Under the pieces are notes generated by a model. That model made no database searches and had not been told where the DNA came from. It saw only the letters and a list, made by a program, of their open reading frames with translations. Below, piece after piece: positions 11,078-24,200 of a stretch of DNA of 64,000 bases. Within the stretch, counting starts at the first letter, position 1. Every line of letters begins with the position of its first letter. The stretch lies in NCBI GenBank assembly GCA_001643675.2, contig LSRY02000003.1:437001-501000 (forward strand), in the 5' to 3' direction. A program made the translations under genes and the position numbers. This stretch comes from Monocercomonoides exilis. Taxonomy: Eukaryota > Preaxostyla > Oxymonadida > Polymastigidae.

Positions 11078-12960
11078 CTAATAACAATCGTCAATATAAT
11101 AATAGCTCGCCCAATCATCACCAAACAGAATCTTCGAATACACATTTGAAGACATTTCACCTGCATTCACACATTTTTTTAACAGTCCAAAATATTTTTC
11201 TTCTTCTTTGACTGTTGAATCCAAAAGATCATGAAATTGTACCTCTGTATCTTTCACTCTCTTTTCTTTCTCTTTTTTATCTTCTCTTCCCATTTCATTA
11301 TAATTGATATCTGCATCTGCATACATGGCGCAAACCGGGCAAATGCTTGGGTCACATTTTGCCTTCAGCCTTCTTCTTATACGTTCATCCTTCTTCGCTT
11401 TGACAACATCTTCTGATAAATTTGGAGCCAAATGAGCATTCAACGTGTCAATAACTCCTTCTTCTTCGCACGCCTCTGCTAACATTGCTTTTAGCTCTCC
11501 GCGCAAAGGTTGCGGAAGGCACGAGTAATTTTCAATATCTTCTTCATCAACATCCTCCCGAAGTGGACGTATTTGTGCCTCCAATGATACACAGACCCAT
11601 CCATCCAAAAATGCCTTTGCTGCCTCCAGTCTCAACTTATCATTAGTCGTGTCACAAAACAATGAAGCTATTCTTCTCATAACATCTCTTTTCATGCATC
11701 GAGTGATTGACTCATAAGTCTGCTTCACAAGGAAACATCTGATGAACATAATTGCACACATCTGAAACTTTGAAATCATTTTTTGCACACTTTGCTCTTC
11801 GCAATACAGTCCATCGATCATGTGTTGGAAGTTGGCGCCACCTGAAGAATAAATATCAGAGCAACTTGCATCCAAAAATCTGCTTCCAGGGAAAATAGCC
11901 TTCCATTCTTCTTCAGTCCAGCTTCCAAACAAATAACAAAACACCTTTTCCACAATTCTGTCCTGACAAGTTAATATATGAACAAATGCATAAATGTGTT
12001 TGGCTGAAAGCCTGCACAAGCACTCGAAGGCTTGAAATGCGATGCAGCAAATTGCACCGCGTGAGTACACAGGCGGAATCCAGTCAGAAGAATTGCATTT
12101 GGGCAATCCAGCAGAGGCTTGTTTGGAATTGAATGCATTTGGATCTGGAAGAAACGAATCAAGAGTCAAAATGTTGTTCGTTTTGACTGTCTTGCCAAAT
12201 ATCAAATAAACTCTTAGTGATGACAGTTTTTTCGTCATTTTGATTGTTTCGATAACAACAGAATGATATTTGTTTGATAAAAGGCTAAACAACCATTTCC
12301 CAACCAAAGCGCATGTGTACGCTCCAATAATTGGAGTAGCTCCTGAGAAAGACAAATAAATAAATAAATAAAAACATTTCTTGAAATGGATTTCTTCTCA
12401 CAAAAAATGAAATACCGTTATCAGCAGTTAGATATCTATAATAAGCAATTGTATTCAGGCAAATATCTTCATCGTCCTGTTCGCACAAATGACCCAGTTC
12501 GTAATCAATGTCTTCATATCTTTCCTCTTCAGAAAACAGTGAAATTGATTTTGCTAGTCTTTTCGCTGGCTTAGATAGTTTTCTCATTCTCATTTTATAT
12601 ATTCCTTCAAAAAGATCGCTGGAAAGGCATAAAATTCGGGATATTCCCCCAAGAACGCGAGCTGCCAAAACTTCGCGAGGACTTTCAACAGCTCCACAGC
12701 TGTCCTTCAATTTATTAATAATGTATTTGTGTTTAAAAGATTTGGAGAACTCATGAATCTTGGGTTTCAATAATTTTAGCAAATGATAAAATCTTATCAG
12801 CAGTGGCTCCAATTCTCCAATTTCTTTTTTCCGGATTTCTGTTGAAAAAAAAGATAAAAAATATTTGACAGTTATGAGCAAAAAATTTCAAAGAATATAC
12901 TTTTTAATAAAAACCACTTTTAAAATATTCAATCTCTTCATTCACTGTCATCATATCCAT
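11078..12960 (-). CDS. Unknown 577-aa protein, 3 exons
   Basis: I do not recognise the family. Exons join in frame: 12960-12915, 12838-12416, 12342-11078. Introns are 76 and 73 nt (GTTTTT...CAACAG and GTATTT...CTCAG), both phase 1. The start ATG at 12960 is preceded by an in-frame stop. The product is mostly helical, with a basic helical N-terminal third (runs such as KMRMRKLSKPAKRLAKS), an acidic segment (YEDIDYELGHLCEQDDED) and then long mixed helices that could be ARM/HEAT-like. Near the C-terminus a cysteine cluster (C-x4-C-x2-C in CDPSICPVC) might bind a metal. There is no signal peptide or convincing membrane segment. The intergenic gap upstream (12961-13492) would be shared with the divergent membrane-protein gene at 13493. 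Confidence 0.7.
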
Positions 12961-13492
12961 AGTTTTGAAACTATTTTTTGATGTATTTTTTAATTCTTTT
13001 GCTTTTGACATGAGCATGAAAAGTATTTTTCCATCAAATTATTTATAATACAATTATGGGCAAGGATAATTGTTTTTTTTACTGATTTTCAAAATTGAAA
13101 GCGTGATTAATTGGAAATTTAAAGGAAAATATTTAGTGTTTATTTAAAAAATATAAAAGTTCAGTTCATGTTAATGCACAATGATTTGATAATAAAAATA
13201 GCAATTGTATAAAAATAAAAATAAATATGTAAAAATATCAAAAAAAATTCATGATACTAATATTTCATCAAACCACATAACTCGTATGGATAAATAATAT
13301 CGCACTTTGCTCTTTTTATTAAAAAAAAACTGAAATAAATTCCAAATTGACAACATATCAACAAATTATCATATACAAAAAGTTATTTCGTTTGATTGAA
13401 TATTTCCAATAAATAAAACATTCATTATTCCACCATGATAAAATTTTTTATTATGGGCAACTGATGGATTATGTGAATATATTGTATTAGAC
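12961..13492. other. Divergent intergenic region
   Basis: AT-rich sequence between divergent genes (unknown protein on minus, TMEM107-like on plus). It has many A and T runs and no open frame with coding character. It presumably holds both promoters; no specific motif can be defended. Confidence 0.55.
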
Positions 13493-13957
13493 ATGTCCTT
13501 TAAACTTCTTTGGGTAATCAGAACATTCATAACGTTGCTGCATTTTATATTTTTGCTTTGTTTGGTATTATCATTGAATAAAGGAATTTCTTTCTTCGTT
13601 GCAAACATAATTGGGACTATTTCCGTTTTTATTGAACTTGTTTTGTTTGAAACCGGTTTAAGTTGTTGCATTACAGACAGCACTCTTATTGTAATACAAT
13701 GCATATTCCATTGCTTTGGATTATTTTTTCAAGGAAGAATTTTACTATCATTAAATGATTATGATAACCAATCATGGGTATGCTCAATAACATTATGGTG
13801 TGCATTTCTAGATTTTCTTTCAAAAAAATATATTGCAAAAAATTATAAAAAATATTTGCTTCTATTTATATTAAGCTTGCTTCTTTTGATAGTTGAACTT
13901 TATTCTTTAACGTTGCATATTTTAGCAAACAGAAATTCACATATTAAGCGTACTTAA
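13493..13957 (+). CDS. TMEM107-like ciliary transition-zone membrane protein (candidate)
   Basis: A single-exon 154-residue protein with about four to five hydrophobic helices (roughly residues 7-27, 34-52, 61-80, 92-110 and 118-137) and a basic tail. The order of features resembles TMEM107, a small tetraspan protein of the MKS module at the ciliary transition zone: an RxFxTLLH start, a second helix with FxELxxFxxG, a small soluble loop, a third helix containing IxxxxHC, and a short W-containing loop before the last helix. Size also fits (TMEM107 is about 140 residues). Resemblance is from recalled family features and is weak at single residues. A flagellated host and the nearby dynein light chain and POC5-like genes make the reading plausible. 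It could instead be an unrelated small multi-pass protein. Confidence 0.5.
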   Translation: MSFKLLWVIRTFITLLHFIFLLCLVLSLNKGISFFVANIIGTISVFIELVLFETGLSCCITDSTLIVIQCIFHCFGLFFQGRILLSLNDYDNQSWVCSITLWCAFLDFLSKKYIAKNYKKYLLLFILSLLLLIVELYSLTLHILANRNSHIKRT

Positions 13958-14521
13958 AATATGCTATTGATGCTAACCATTCATGATTGATAAATTATAT
14001 TTACATGGAAGCTATCATATTTATCTAACTCATTTGATTGAATAATAAAAGATTGATTTGTCCGAGAAAAAAAGGAAATTATCCGAAATTAATAAATTAT
14101 AAATCAAGTTGAATGCAATGCACTTCTTCTTTAAAGGCTGAGCCGCAACTTGTGCTCGCTAAGAAGATACAACCCGAAGTATCTGACAAGCAATTATTAA
14201 TTATCTTTTCAAAGAATGAAGGAAAATGATGTTATTGAAAGAGCGCAAATATATCCTTTGGGAAATGATAAGGAGGATTTTTTCAATATTGGAACTTTTT
14301 ATTTGTTAATAAATATATGTCTATATTTCAGAAGTAATTTTTATTCGAAAATCATTTGCAAAATATTCCAATACAAACAAGAAATGAATATCTTCAATTC
14401 TATTTTTTGAATTGCGATTTCATGTTAAATATTCAAGAGATTAAAAAAATTCATCTTTTGATAAATTTCGGAATTTCTTCAAAGATGTTGTTTTTTCACC
14501 CATACTATATTTAGCAAAATA
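13958..14521. other. Spacer with a small structured island
   Basis: AT-rich DNA upstream of the Tctex-1 gene. A 64-codon open frame at 14216-14410 has a plausible acidic first half but no usable 5' splice site and ends in low-complexity sequence, so it is not called. A more GC-rich patch at 14136-14191 can fold and is listed separately. Confidence 0.5.
14136..14191. ncRNA. Possible small structured RNA
   Basis: A GC-richer patch in AT-rich spacer. CTTGT (14149-14153) can pair with ACAAG (14186-14190), enclosing AGATAC (14165-14170) paired with GTATCT (14179-14184) across an 8-base loop. It matches no RNA family I know: it is not a tRNA and has no C/D or H/ACA boxes in the right order. The strand is undetermined because the pairing works on both. 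It is kept as a weak candidate only. Confidence 0.2.
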
Positions 14522-15052
14522 ATGGAGGATCTTCAATCTTCTGAGGAAGCCGTATTTCCCGTAGATGACGTTAGAAACGTTGTTAAAGAAGTTTTTTATT
14601 AACAATTTTTACTAATATATTCACTAATTAATATGTATATATTTTTTGAAGACTGTTCAAAAAGTTCTTGAAAACCAATATTTTGAACAAGAGAAAGTAC
14701 CTGAATGGGTTGACACAATCAACAGTATGACTGTTAAAAAGCTATGCGCACTTCAAACACCCTTTAAATATATAGGTTTGTTTCATAAAGTTGTATTCAA
14801 CTATTTTTTGAATAATCGAATTTTTGATTTTTTTTTAAAAAAAAACAGTTACAACTGTTATTATGGAGAAAAAGCTCGCAAATCTTCATTGTTCATGTTC
14901 TGCCCTTTGGGATAATGTGAACGACGGTTTGAATTTTCCCAATTTTTAAATTTTTGAATATAAAAATTCTGTTTTATAAAGGAAATTTCGTTCATCCCTG
15001 GGAAAACAAGAATCTTTTTTGCTTGACAACCGTATTTGGAGTACAAATATAG
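14522..15052 (+). CDS. Tctex-1/DYNLT dynein light chain, 4 exons
   Basis: Four exons join in frame: 14522-14590, 14652-14775, 14849-14926, 14982-15052; introns are 61, 73 and 55 nt. The 113-residue product has the full length of the Tctex-1 family. Landmarks in order are an acidic N-terminus, a first helix ending in NVVKE/TVQKVLENQ, a W in EWVDTIN, then the diagnostic PFKYI/VTTVIMEK strand split by an intron, CSALWD, DGNFVHPWEN and the closing strand LFCLTTVFGVQI. These match the order known for DYNLT1 (PFKYIVTCVIMQK, DGSCTVRWEN, YCIVSAFGLSI). The family is a dimeric light chain of cytoplasmic or ciliary dynein that binds the intermediate chain. The gene is convergent with the giant TPR gene; their stops are 187 nt apart. 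Confidence 0.93.
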
Positions 15053-15239
15053 TAAAATAAGAAATTCATTTCAATCTTTCATTTTGCTCATTTCATTTCA
15101 TTAATAGCTAATTTTTTTTTTTTTTTAATAATTATTCAAATTATTTTTTTACATCACTTGATCGATGAACTCGAACTCATGCCTCACAAAGAAATAATTC
15201 GAATAGATTACGAGACTTGTAAATTATAAAAGAATATTT

Positions 15240-18200
15240 TTACTGTGAAAAGCAAAGAATAACGTTACGAAGCATTTCAGAAAACAAGTGATAACAACAT
15301 GAAGAAAATCGAGATGATAAAAAGATATTCACAGGTGCTAAGGAATTTTTAAGGAAGTCTAAAATTTCTGAAAACTGTTTCTTTCTTAGCACAATGCAAG
15401 AGGCCTCTGATTCGCCCATGTTGCTTGCTGTTGATGATGAATGTTGATTGTGCTTCGACAGAACGAGACAAAGGAGAATGAGAATGTGAGAGAAAAGAGG
15501 AGTGATTCCAGTGTGAAACTTGACAGTCGAAGAAAGAATTCCTTCTTCTTCTACAAGATCAAACATTGTGGTATTGCGAATCGACGAATTTGAGAAGGAG
15601 TCAAAGCATTGGACCACTGAAATTATAAAAATAAAGGAAATAAGAAAAGAAAGATAGAAAAATTGAGATGATTTGGAAGATGATGGACAAATAGAGATTA
15701 TGAAAAGCAACAACAAAATTATTTCAAAAAGATATATAGCAAAAACATGAAAGCAAAAACATGAAAGCAAAAACATGAAAGCAAAATAACGTCATATCAT
15801 TTAAAAAAGTAGCCATTTCAAGAAGTTAAAATAATCATCAACAATGATTTAAAATTTTATATTTAAAATTTAAATTTAAAATAAAAATAAAATATGAAAG
15901 AAAATTAGAAAGAAAGAAAGAAAGAAAGAAAGAGGCATACGTTCATCATTAAGTGAATCCAGCACAGCTGTCTGCACTCTCTTGCATTCCCTTTGGAGCG
16001 AGTCATCTGAATCCAGCAAGTAGCTGACAAGCAGCAAAATACGTGAGCAAGCAACAGAATGCAACGGATGGAGTGTTTCGAAATGAGACAAGAGAGCATT
16101 CACAGTCGATCGAAGGAGATTTTGAACTGAAGGAAGAGAGAGAAGAACTTTCTGCTCTTTCTTAGCACCGCTTGAATTACCAGAAGCCTGTGCAGACGAA
16201 TGATAGATCAAAAAGAGCGCTGCGGTGGCAACTGCAATGCGCGCCTCAGCCACAAACACAGTTGGCAGCTGATTTGCAGAAGGAAACAGTTTTTCCTCCT
16301 CACAGCCAATTCCTGCTTTCTTCAGAACAATCTTCGCCCGCTTGAAAGAAGACATCCAGTCTGCTTTAACATCGTCGTCTGTCAAGTCAATCACAACCAA
16401 ATGATCGGGGCGTGACACCGTCTTGAGGGCAGACTGGTCGATTTTCACTTGTTCTTGTGCAGTTTCTGCCAATGAAACATCTGCTCCTCTTTCTCTATCA
16501 AATTCCTCGCTTTCATCTTTGCTCTCATTCTCAAAGTTGATCAGCCAGCTGATAAGCTCCACAAGATCCTCAAACATCATCGACGCTGCTTCTGAAAGCG
16601 GAATTTCGCCTTCATCTGCCTCTTTCTCTTCTGCTTCATTTTCATCTTCTGCTGTGTCTTCCTTCCTTTGTTTCTGAAGGCAGAACGTAAGCAGCGCAAT
16701 CAGATGATGCAAAACATTGATGCTGTTGTGTGTCTTTGGCTTCTTTTCTGGTTTTTCACATTCGCAAACAGAAATCTCTTTATTTCCTTCTTTTTCTGGT
16801 TTGTTCAGAATGTCAACACATTCCCCTTCTCCTGTAAAGTTGTACGAGAGAAGAGCAAGCTCAATGCGCGAGGCAGCTGAAGAGAGAGAAAGAGGTAAAG
16901 ATGAAGGAGAAGATGAAGATGAAGATGAAGAAGAAACAATTTCGGATGCTTTTGAGAAAGACGAAGGCAGATAAGATGAGGCAGAAAGGGAGAAAGAAGA
17001 AGAATTGTTGTACAGAAGTTGCCCAATTGGCGAAATAATTCCATTTGTTGAGAAAAGATTGCTGAATGTCTGAAGAGATGGAGAAATAGAAGACAATGAA
17101 GAAGAAGCAGAAGCAGATGAAAGATCAATTGCTGATGGCTTAGACACAACTGGCGCAAGAGCAGATTGAGCCAGCACAGTTTGTGACAGCTCCAAAATGT
17201 GTTGAATTGTCTCATCAATTTTTTGCTCTTCGTCTTTTGACAGCTCAAAACATGTCGATTTGGCTGATGTTTTCTCAGATTCATCACTTTGTGAATCAAA
17301 ATTAATGTTTGATTTTGGAGATTGAACAGATCCTGCGATTGATGATTCGTTTTCTTCTGCTGCATCTGTGGAGTTGGCTTCTTGTTCTTCCTCGTCCTCT
17401 TCCTCTTCTTCTTCTGTTGAAAACTGTTCAGACAGACACTGCAACAATCTGGCAATTGCAAAGAAGAGTCTTCCCAACAGAAGTTGCAGCTGCGACAGAA
17501 CTAAACAGATATCACTGCAGTTAATTGCATTTGTTGTGAATGGAGTATCGAAGGAAGAAGAAGAAGAAGAAGAAGAAGAAGAAGAAGAAGAAGAAGAACA
17601 ATTTGCTGAGTTTTGATTTATCAGTTGTTCATAATCAGGCAAGTTCTGTTTCAAAGATTCGGAGTATCTCATCAACTGCTTCAGTTGCGCAAAGAACAGC
17701 TGCAATTGAATGAAAGATTGCTCTTCTTCAAACATCTCAAATTCTTCCTGTTTTGCATTCGCTTCATTTGAATCATCGACCTTTGAATTATCACTAACAA
17801 ACACATTCATCAGTGCTTTGAGTATCTTCGACAGGAAATATTGTAATCCCGTTGACCCTCTTTGTCTTGCTGTCACGCTTTCCTTGATTGTGTATTCATC
17901 GTTTGACAGCTGCACATTCGACGAATCAGCAGCCGCCAGTTCATAAAGCGAGGACAGCAGAAGAGAAGCTGAGTTGAGGCAGTGGATGATCGATGAAAGG
18001 AACACAGAAACAGAACCAGAAAGGAAAGAGCCAGACAAAGCACATCCACTTGATGACTGTGAGAATGATAACAGCATTTTGGAGTTATCCCATTTGAGAA
18101 CGGGGAATAACAACAAAGAAGAAGAAGATGAGGGAGATGATGATAATGATGATAATGATAATCCCTCTTTTGTTGTTTCACTGTCTAAATTGCACAGCTC

Positions 18201-21200
18201 ACTTCCATCAACAACAGATCCCCCAGCATTCTGCACAAGTGAGGCAACAGAGTTGAGTGCAGAAACCGAATCGAGAAAAGACAAGTAGCTGTTTTCAGAC
18301 TGCCAATCGAGCGAAACCAGGCGAGTTGGATTTGTGAGGCTGCTCAGTGAGAAGTTAGCATCGTCTTTTTCAGTGGTATCAATTGCCATTGCATTTCCTT
18401 TTCCTTCTCTCTCATCAGCCATCACATTCTGCACATTCATTGAATCGTCACTCACAATCGTCATCGTCTTTTTTAACAGCGGGTCATTTGCATGTCCTGC
18501 AGGCAAGACAAGTGAAGATCCCATCTTTTCAGCCAGTAAAGAGAGAACAAGCGAGCGGAGAAGATGAAGCTCCACAGAAAACGGAGTCAGAATGAGCGAC
18601 TTTGACACGCGGCGGAAGGTCAGCTCAAACACAGACAGAACTGGAGAGCACAGACGGAATGGGAGAAGTGCAGAAGATGAAGATGAAGAAAATGATGATG
18701 ATGGAGATGATGATGAAGATGATGATAAAGGAACAATTTTAGTTGTTGATGTTGTCTGCTGAGAAGCAGAAGAATCAGGCGAAAGGGATGAAGGTGTCAT
18801 TCCTTCATCTGTGCTCTTCTTTTCCTGAATAGATGGCGAAAGGGCTCTGTCATTCTGTGTATCAGCCATTTCGCTGCTTTCCATATCTCCTCTTTCTCCA
18901 CTGCTTTCGCCCGGCTCAGCTGCCATCAATCCTTCTTCTCCTTCTCTTCCTTCTCCTTCTCCTTTTCCCTCTTCTTCTTCTTCTTCTTCTTTCTCTGCAT
19001 CTGTCTCATCCATCATTGCAGGCGTCAGCTTCGCAAATGGGTCTTCTTTGACCAACTCTTCGATGTTCTCTCTGAGAATCACCGATCTTCCCTTCACAGC
19101 AACAAACAGCGGTCTGCAGACAGATTCAACAATTCCTTTCTGTTTGGCATCGTCCAATGAAGAGGCCTCAAAACAGAGCGAAAGCGACACAGTGCGCGAC
19201 GCCTCGAACACCAGCGACAGAACAGTCGGCGAGACAAAGTGGGGCATAAGGGCAAAGGAAGGCAAAAGCGCTGGGAATGTACTTGCGAACTTCTCAGGAA
19301 CACTCTCAAAGAATGGAAATGCTGATGAAGAAGCGTTATCTCCTTCTGCAGCATCTTTATCATTGATTCTTCTTTCATTGAGAATTGACGCTTCGGGATA
19401 AGCAGCCATCAGAAACGGATACGGCGCATCGGCTGTGGAGCCGAGGGACTTCTCCTTCGAGCTCTGAATGGAAGACAGCATTGCAGGTGTGATTCGCGAA
19501 GACACCAGCATCTCCACTGCACTGTCATCAACTGAATCATCCGACTCAGCAGACTCAGCACACTCACCAATAGTCTGCCCAAAAGCATCCTGCAATTGAA
19601 TTGACCCCATTTTTTGAGTTGCCTTTTTATTTCTCTTTTCTTCCCTCTTGTTTGCAGAGCCCACAACTTCTGTCACGCTCTGCAGCACCGACAGCATCGG
19701 CACTGCACTCAGCGGGTCAGTCAGCCCATCGCACACAATCTGCGCCCCGAGTGTCTTCGTATTTCCTGCTGAAGAAGAAGAAGAAGAAGCATGTGTCACT
19801 TTCAAGGCAGGGGTGGATGCGAAGAGGAGGCGGAGCTGCGAAACGAGAGAGAGATAGTTCGGCGAGCGTGTAGTGGGACTCGAAGCAGAGGAGAAAGAAG
19901 GAGTGATTGCCTGCACCGCAAAGGCTGCTTCTTGTATCGTGTTGACGGTGCGGATGTTTTCAATGTTCAGTTTTGTGGTCAGTTCTGTGAATGACTTGGA
20001 AGATGACAAAGAAGATGAAGATGAAGAGAAGGATGATGATGATGATGAAGGAGAAGTAGAAGGAGAGTAACGATTTATTGAAAATCCGCTTGAAATTGAA
20101 GGGTGATTCATCACAGAAAGAGGAAGAGGCTTAGAAACCGTCTTCGTCTCCACATTTCTGAATCCCATTGCGTGTGCCAAGTCAGCCAGATTGAGATACA
20201 GCGAGAGATGGAGTGTGGCCACAGACGGGGCGAAGGGAGAAGAGGAAGACGAAGAAGCTGAAGTTAAATGAGGGTTTTGATGCACAGCTCTGCGGATATC
20301 CTTTGTGGCTGTGTAGAAGATTGACTGGAACTGCTCAGCAAATGACGTTGGGTGATTGATGTGCGATTCTTTTTCTTTTTCTTCTTCTTTTGTTTCTTTG
20401 GTCTCATCTTTTGTGGTTGAAGTTGAGTCATCTGCTTCTCTAATGTTAACCGTATTCTCATTCTTCTCATTTTCTTCTTTTTCTTTTTCTTCGACTCCAG
20501 TTTCTCCTGAAATGCTCTTTTCCCCATTCGTTTTCCTTCCTTCTTTCATCTCGATCAGAATCGCCATGTGCTTCAAGGAAGACAAAAGAAGTGAATATGC
20601 AATGGCTGCAGAGGGAGATTGTGTGTCCATTTGAGCAGAGCCAGGCGAAAGAGCAAAGAGAAGTGCGAAGAGGGACAAAATACGATCAGTTGCTGAGATT
20701 TCAGAAGGAGGAGGAGGAGGAGAAGAAGAAGAAGATGATGATGATGATGATGATTGTGGCAATGGTGAAAGAGAAGAGGTAGATTCAGAAGGTGATGAAG
20801 GTGATGTAGAAGGTGAAGGAGAAGGAGAAGATGAAGGAGAGGAAGGTTGCAATGGAGAAGGAGAAAGTGATGATGGCGATGGTGAAGATGAAGAAGAAGA
20901 AGGCGTATAAGCAAAATGATTCGAAGCTCCGTTTTGGCCCGACTGCTGTTGGACAAGCTTCACTTTTTGCAGCTTCTTCATCTGTTTTTTGCTCATTTTT
21001 CCTAAACACGAAATCGAATTCGCTCTATTTTTGTCTTTGCTCATCACAAACGTGATCACACCGCTGCACAACTTGCTTAGCTCTCCTTTTGTTTGAGCGA
21101 TGGACTCTTTCCCTTTCATCAGAAGTTGCATTGCACGTGAAGCGACTTCTGCATCTCTGAACAGAAGAGCGAGGCTGAGGAGGAGACGCTGCGGGATTTG

Positions 21201-24200
21201 GGAGTGGAAGAGAGAAAGGAGAGAGAAGAGGAGCTGGAGAGGAAGTGGGATGAGGCTGGATAATGAAGAGGAGGAAGGAGAAGAGGAAGAAGCTAACGAA
21301 AGAGAAGCAGAAGAATCAACAGAAGAAGAAGGAATTTGAATGAACGAGGTGACTTCACCTGAGGAAAGCAGCCAAAAGACAGCCGACTTCACTTGGCAAC
21401 AGACAGAAAATGATTGGCCGATGAGAAGGAATATTTTGGACTGCAGCGACTGATAGCTGAATGAGTAGAACATCAGGGCAGAGGCAGAGGAGGCGCTTAA
21501 ATGCAAACGAGAAGGAGAAATAGAAGAAGAAGAAGAAGACTTCGAAGAAAGCAGAAGAGTCAAGTTCTTAGCTGTGTTGAGGGTGTCTGAAGCGAGCGAT
21601 GATCCGATTGCAGAGAAGCCGCAGAGGATGAGAGAGGAGGCGATGAGGGTGCAGTCAGAGAGGAGGGTGGAGAGGAGAGTGTTGGTGTGGGAGGAGAATG
21701 TGAGTTTGTAGAGGAAAGAGGAGGAGGAAGTAAAAGAAGAAGAGGAAGAAGAAGAGGAAGATGATGATTTTAATGAAGAATTGAAGTGTTGGATGACTTC
21801 TTTGAGTGTTGATGTTAAAGGCATCAATGAAGACAATATATTCATTTGATGGTTCTCTTCTTCTTTCTCTTCTACTTTCTTTTCATCATCATTCACACCT
21901 TCGCTGAAGAAGACAGAAGAAGCAGCAGAGTCTCCTTCATTCACAAACATCCACAAAAGCAGACTGTCAATCCCCAGAAACTGACCCCATCTTCCTCGAA
22001 GTTGATCACCATTGACTTTTAAGAGAGAAGAAGAAGAAGAAATTGAAGAAAAAGAAGAAGAAGATGTTGAAGATGAGGAGGATGTTGAAATAGATGAAGA
22101 TTCAACAAGTTTTGTCAGCTCCTTCAAAATTGTTGCTTTCACATCGCATACCAACTGCTGTGAAAGAGTATTTGTTTCTCTTTTATGCGAATGTTCTTCT
22201 TTGCCAAGTGACTCAAAAGCAGAAGAACTCATCAGAAACAGAATCGCTTTGACCAGAATGGAAGATCTAAGCATCGCAGCTATATTTTTGTGTGTAAAAT
22301 TTTCAGTACAGTAATTCTCAATCACTTTTGTTTTGTCTTCATCTCCTTTTTCTCCTTCTTCACCTTCATTCTCATTTCCATTTTTTGATTCAACTGCCAT
22401 TTTTACAATCTTTTCCAGAAGCGGAAACAGACAAACAGCAAAGAAAAGAGCAAAAAGCGGTCGCCCAATTCGAAGAAGAGAGCGAACAAGGGCAATTCGA
22501 ATGAAGAACAAAGAAGAGATGGAGCGATGTGGAAGAAGATGGATAAGATAATTGAGGGATGGGTTGAAATATGATTCTGAAGAAGAAGAAGAAGAACTTT
22601 CAATTTCTCCTCCTTCCTTTACCCCCTTCTTCTTCATCTTCCTCCTCCTCATTTCCTTCTCACTCACATCTTTGATCATCGCATCCACCAATGAAAACAG
22701 AGCCAGCGACGCATAAAACGTGCTTTTCTGATGCAACCCGTCTCTTTCGCAAGCGATGCAATGAGAAAGCAACGCAGAAGGAGAAGATGCTGACGAATAA
22801 TGATTCAAATAGAGAGAAGTGTGGACAATAGACGAAGAAGCGCTGTTTGATGACAGACCAGAAAGAGAAGAGGAGAAAAGAGAAGACGGAAGCGCAACTG
22901 AATATCCAGAAAGCGAAGTGAATGCTCGTCTTCTGTCGTATTTCGAACGATGAATGCGTTCTTTGCTTTTCTTGTTCTCATTTTCACTCAATTTATCCGA
23001 TGAATCTTTCTCTCCTTTTCCTTCTCCTTCTCCCTTTCCTTCTTCTGTTTCAACTTTATCCTCCATCTCCCTATTCTTCGCCGATGCCTCGACAATTCCT
23101 TCAATATGATTGTGGAACTGCAGTTTGCGTGCTTCTTCCTCAAGCGAAGCCACAAAGCTCAGCGAAGCAGGCGACGATGACTCGTAATTGAGAGCAAACT
23201 GGGAAATAGACAGAGAACGGAGCAAGTAGAAAGGAAAGAGCGTTGGGGAGATGTCAGGAATGAAGGAGAGAAGCAGAGAAGACGCGGTGGACGGAGAGGA
23301 AGAGAGAACGCGACGCAGTTTGGACCAGTCGTATGAGGATTGGACGACATCTTCGGCTGTGAGGGATTCCGGTTGAGTGTCAGATGAATCAAAGGAGTTG
23401 GATAAAGAAGTTGTAGAAGAAGAAGATGATGATGATGTTGTTGTTGTTGTTGTTGTTGTTGAGGCTGTTGAAGTTAATGAAAAGACCTTTGAATTAGCTG
23501 ATTTCTCATCAATTTCCATTGTTTCCTTGCATTTTTCTCCTTCCACTCTTTTCTCTTCTTCTATTTCTTTCTCCTTCTCCTTCAAAGCCTCCTTCAGCTG
23601 CTTGTGGAACACATTACAATGAACAAGCCGGGCAATGGTGTGTTCGAGTGCTGCTCTGTTGATCCATGCCTGTGGAGATGTTGGGATGAGGGCAAGAGAC
23701 GCCTCAATGCAGTTGTGGCAGGCTATCAACAGCCAAACGAGAGAAGAAAAGAATAAAGAGGAAGAGGAAGAAGAGGAATTAGAAGAAGAAGAAGAAGAAA
23801 GGTTTTCTTCACTTTTCTGAGTGTTTTCAAAGTGAGAGCAAAAGAATGAAAGAGAAGACAGAAGAAAAGATGTGTACATGTTCAGGAAAAGAGAAGAAGA
23901 CGATGCATTTGGTGAGAAATCTTCGCAAATAATACTCGTAAAATGGGAGGAAGATGAAGAATGAGCCTGCAAATGCAGATTTTGCATGTGTTGATTGGAA
24001 GATAGCTTGATCGCAGTTTGGAAGGCTCTGTTTGCTGCAAAGCAGAATGAAACCAATGGAGATGAATAGTCAACACTACAATTGCAATTGCATTCTTCAT
24101 TCATTTCTGAGCCATCTCCAACAACTTGTGCATCTTTTGATGTGTTTTTGAACGCCTTCTCGAAATTCTCAATGCGCTCTGCTGAGATTGGTGATGCTTC

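Noticed and set aside
10843-11166. Poly-Glu frame running through the TTC repeat next to the unknown protein
   Set aside because: It shifts frame against the exon that ends at 11078 and depends on the microsatellite; no splice join supports it.
14136-14191. tRNA or known snRNA
   Set aside because: No cloverleaf, no TTCRA T-loop, and none of the conserved U1, U2, U4, U5 or U6 strings.
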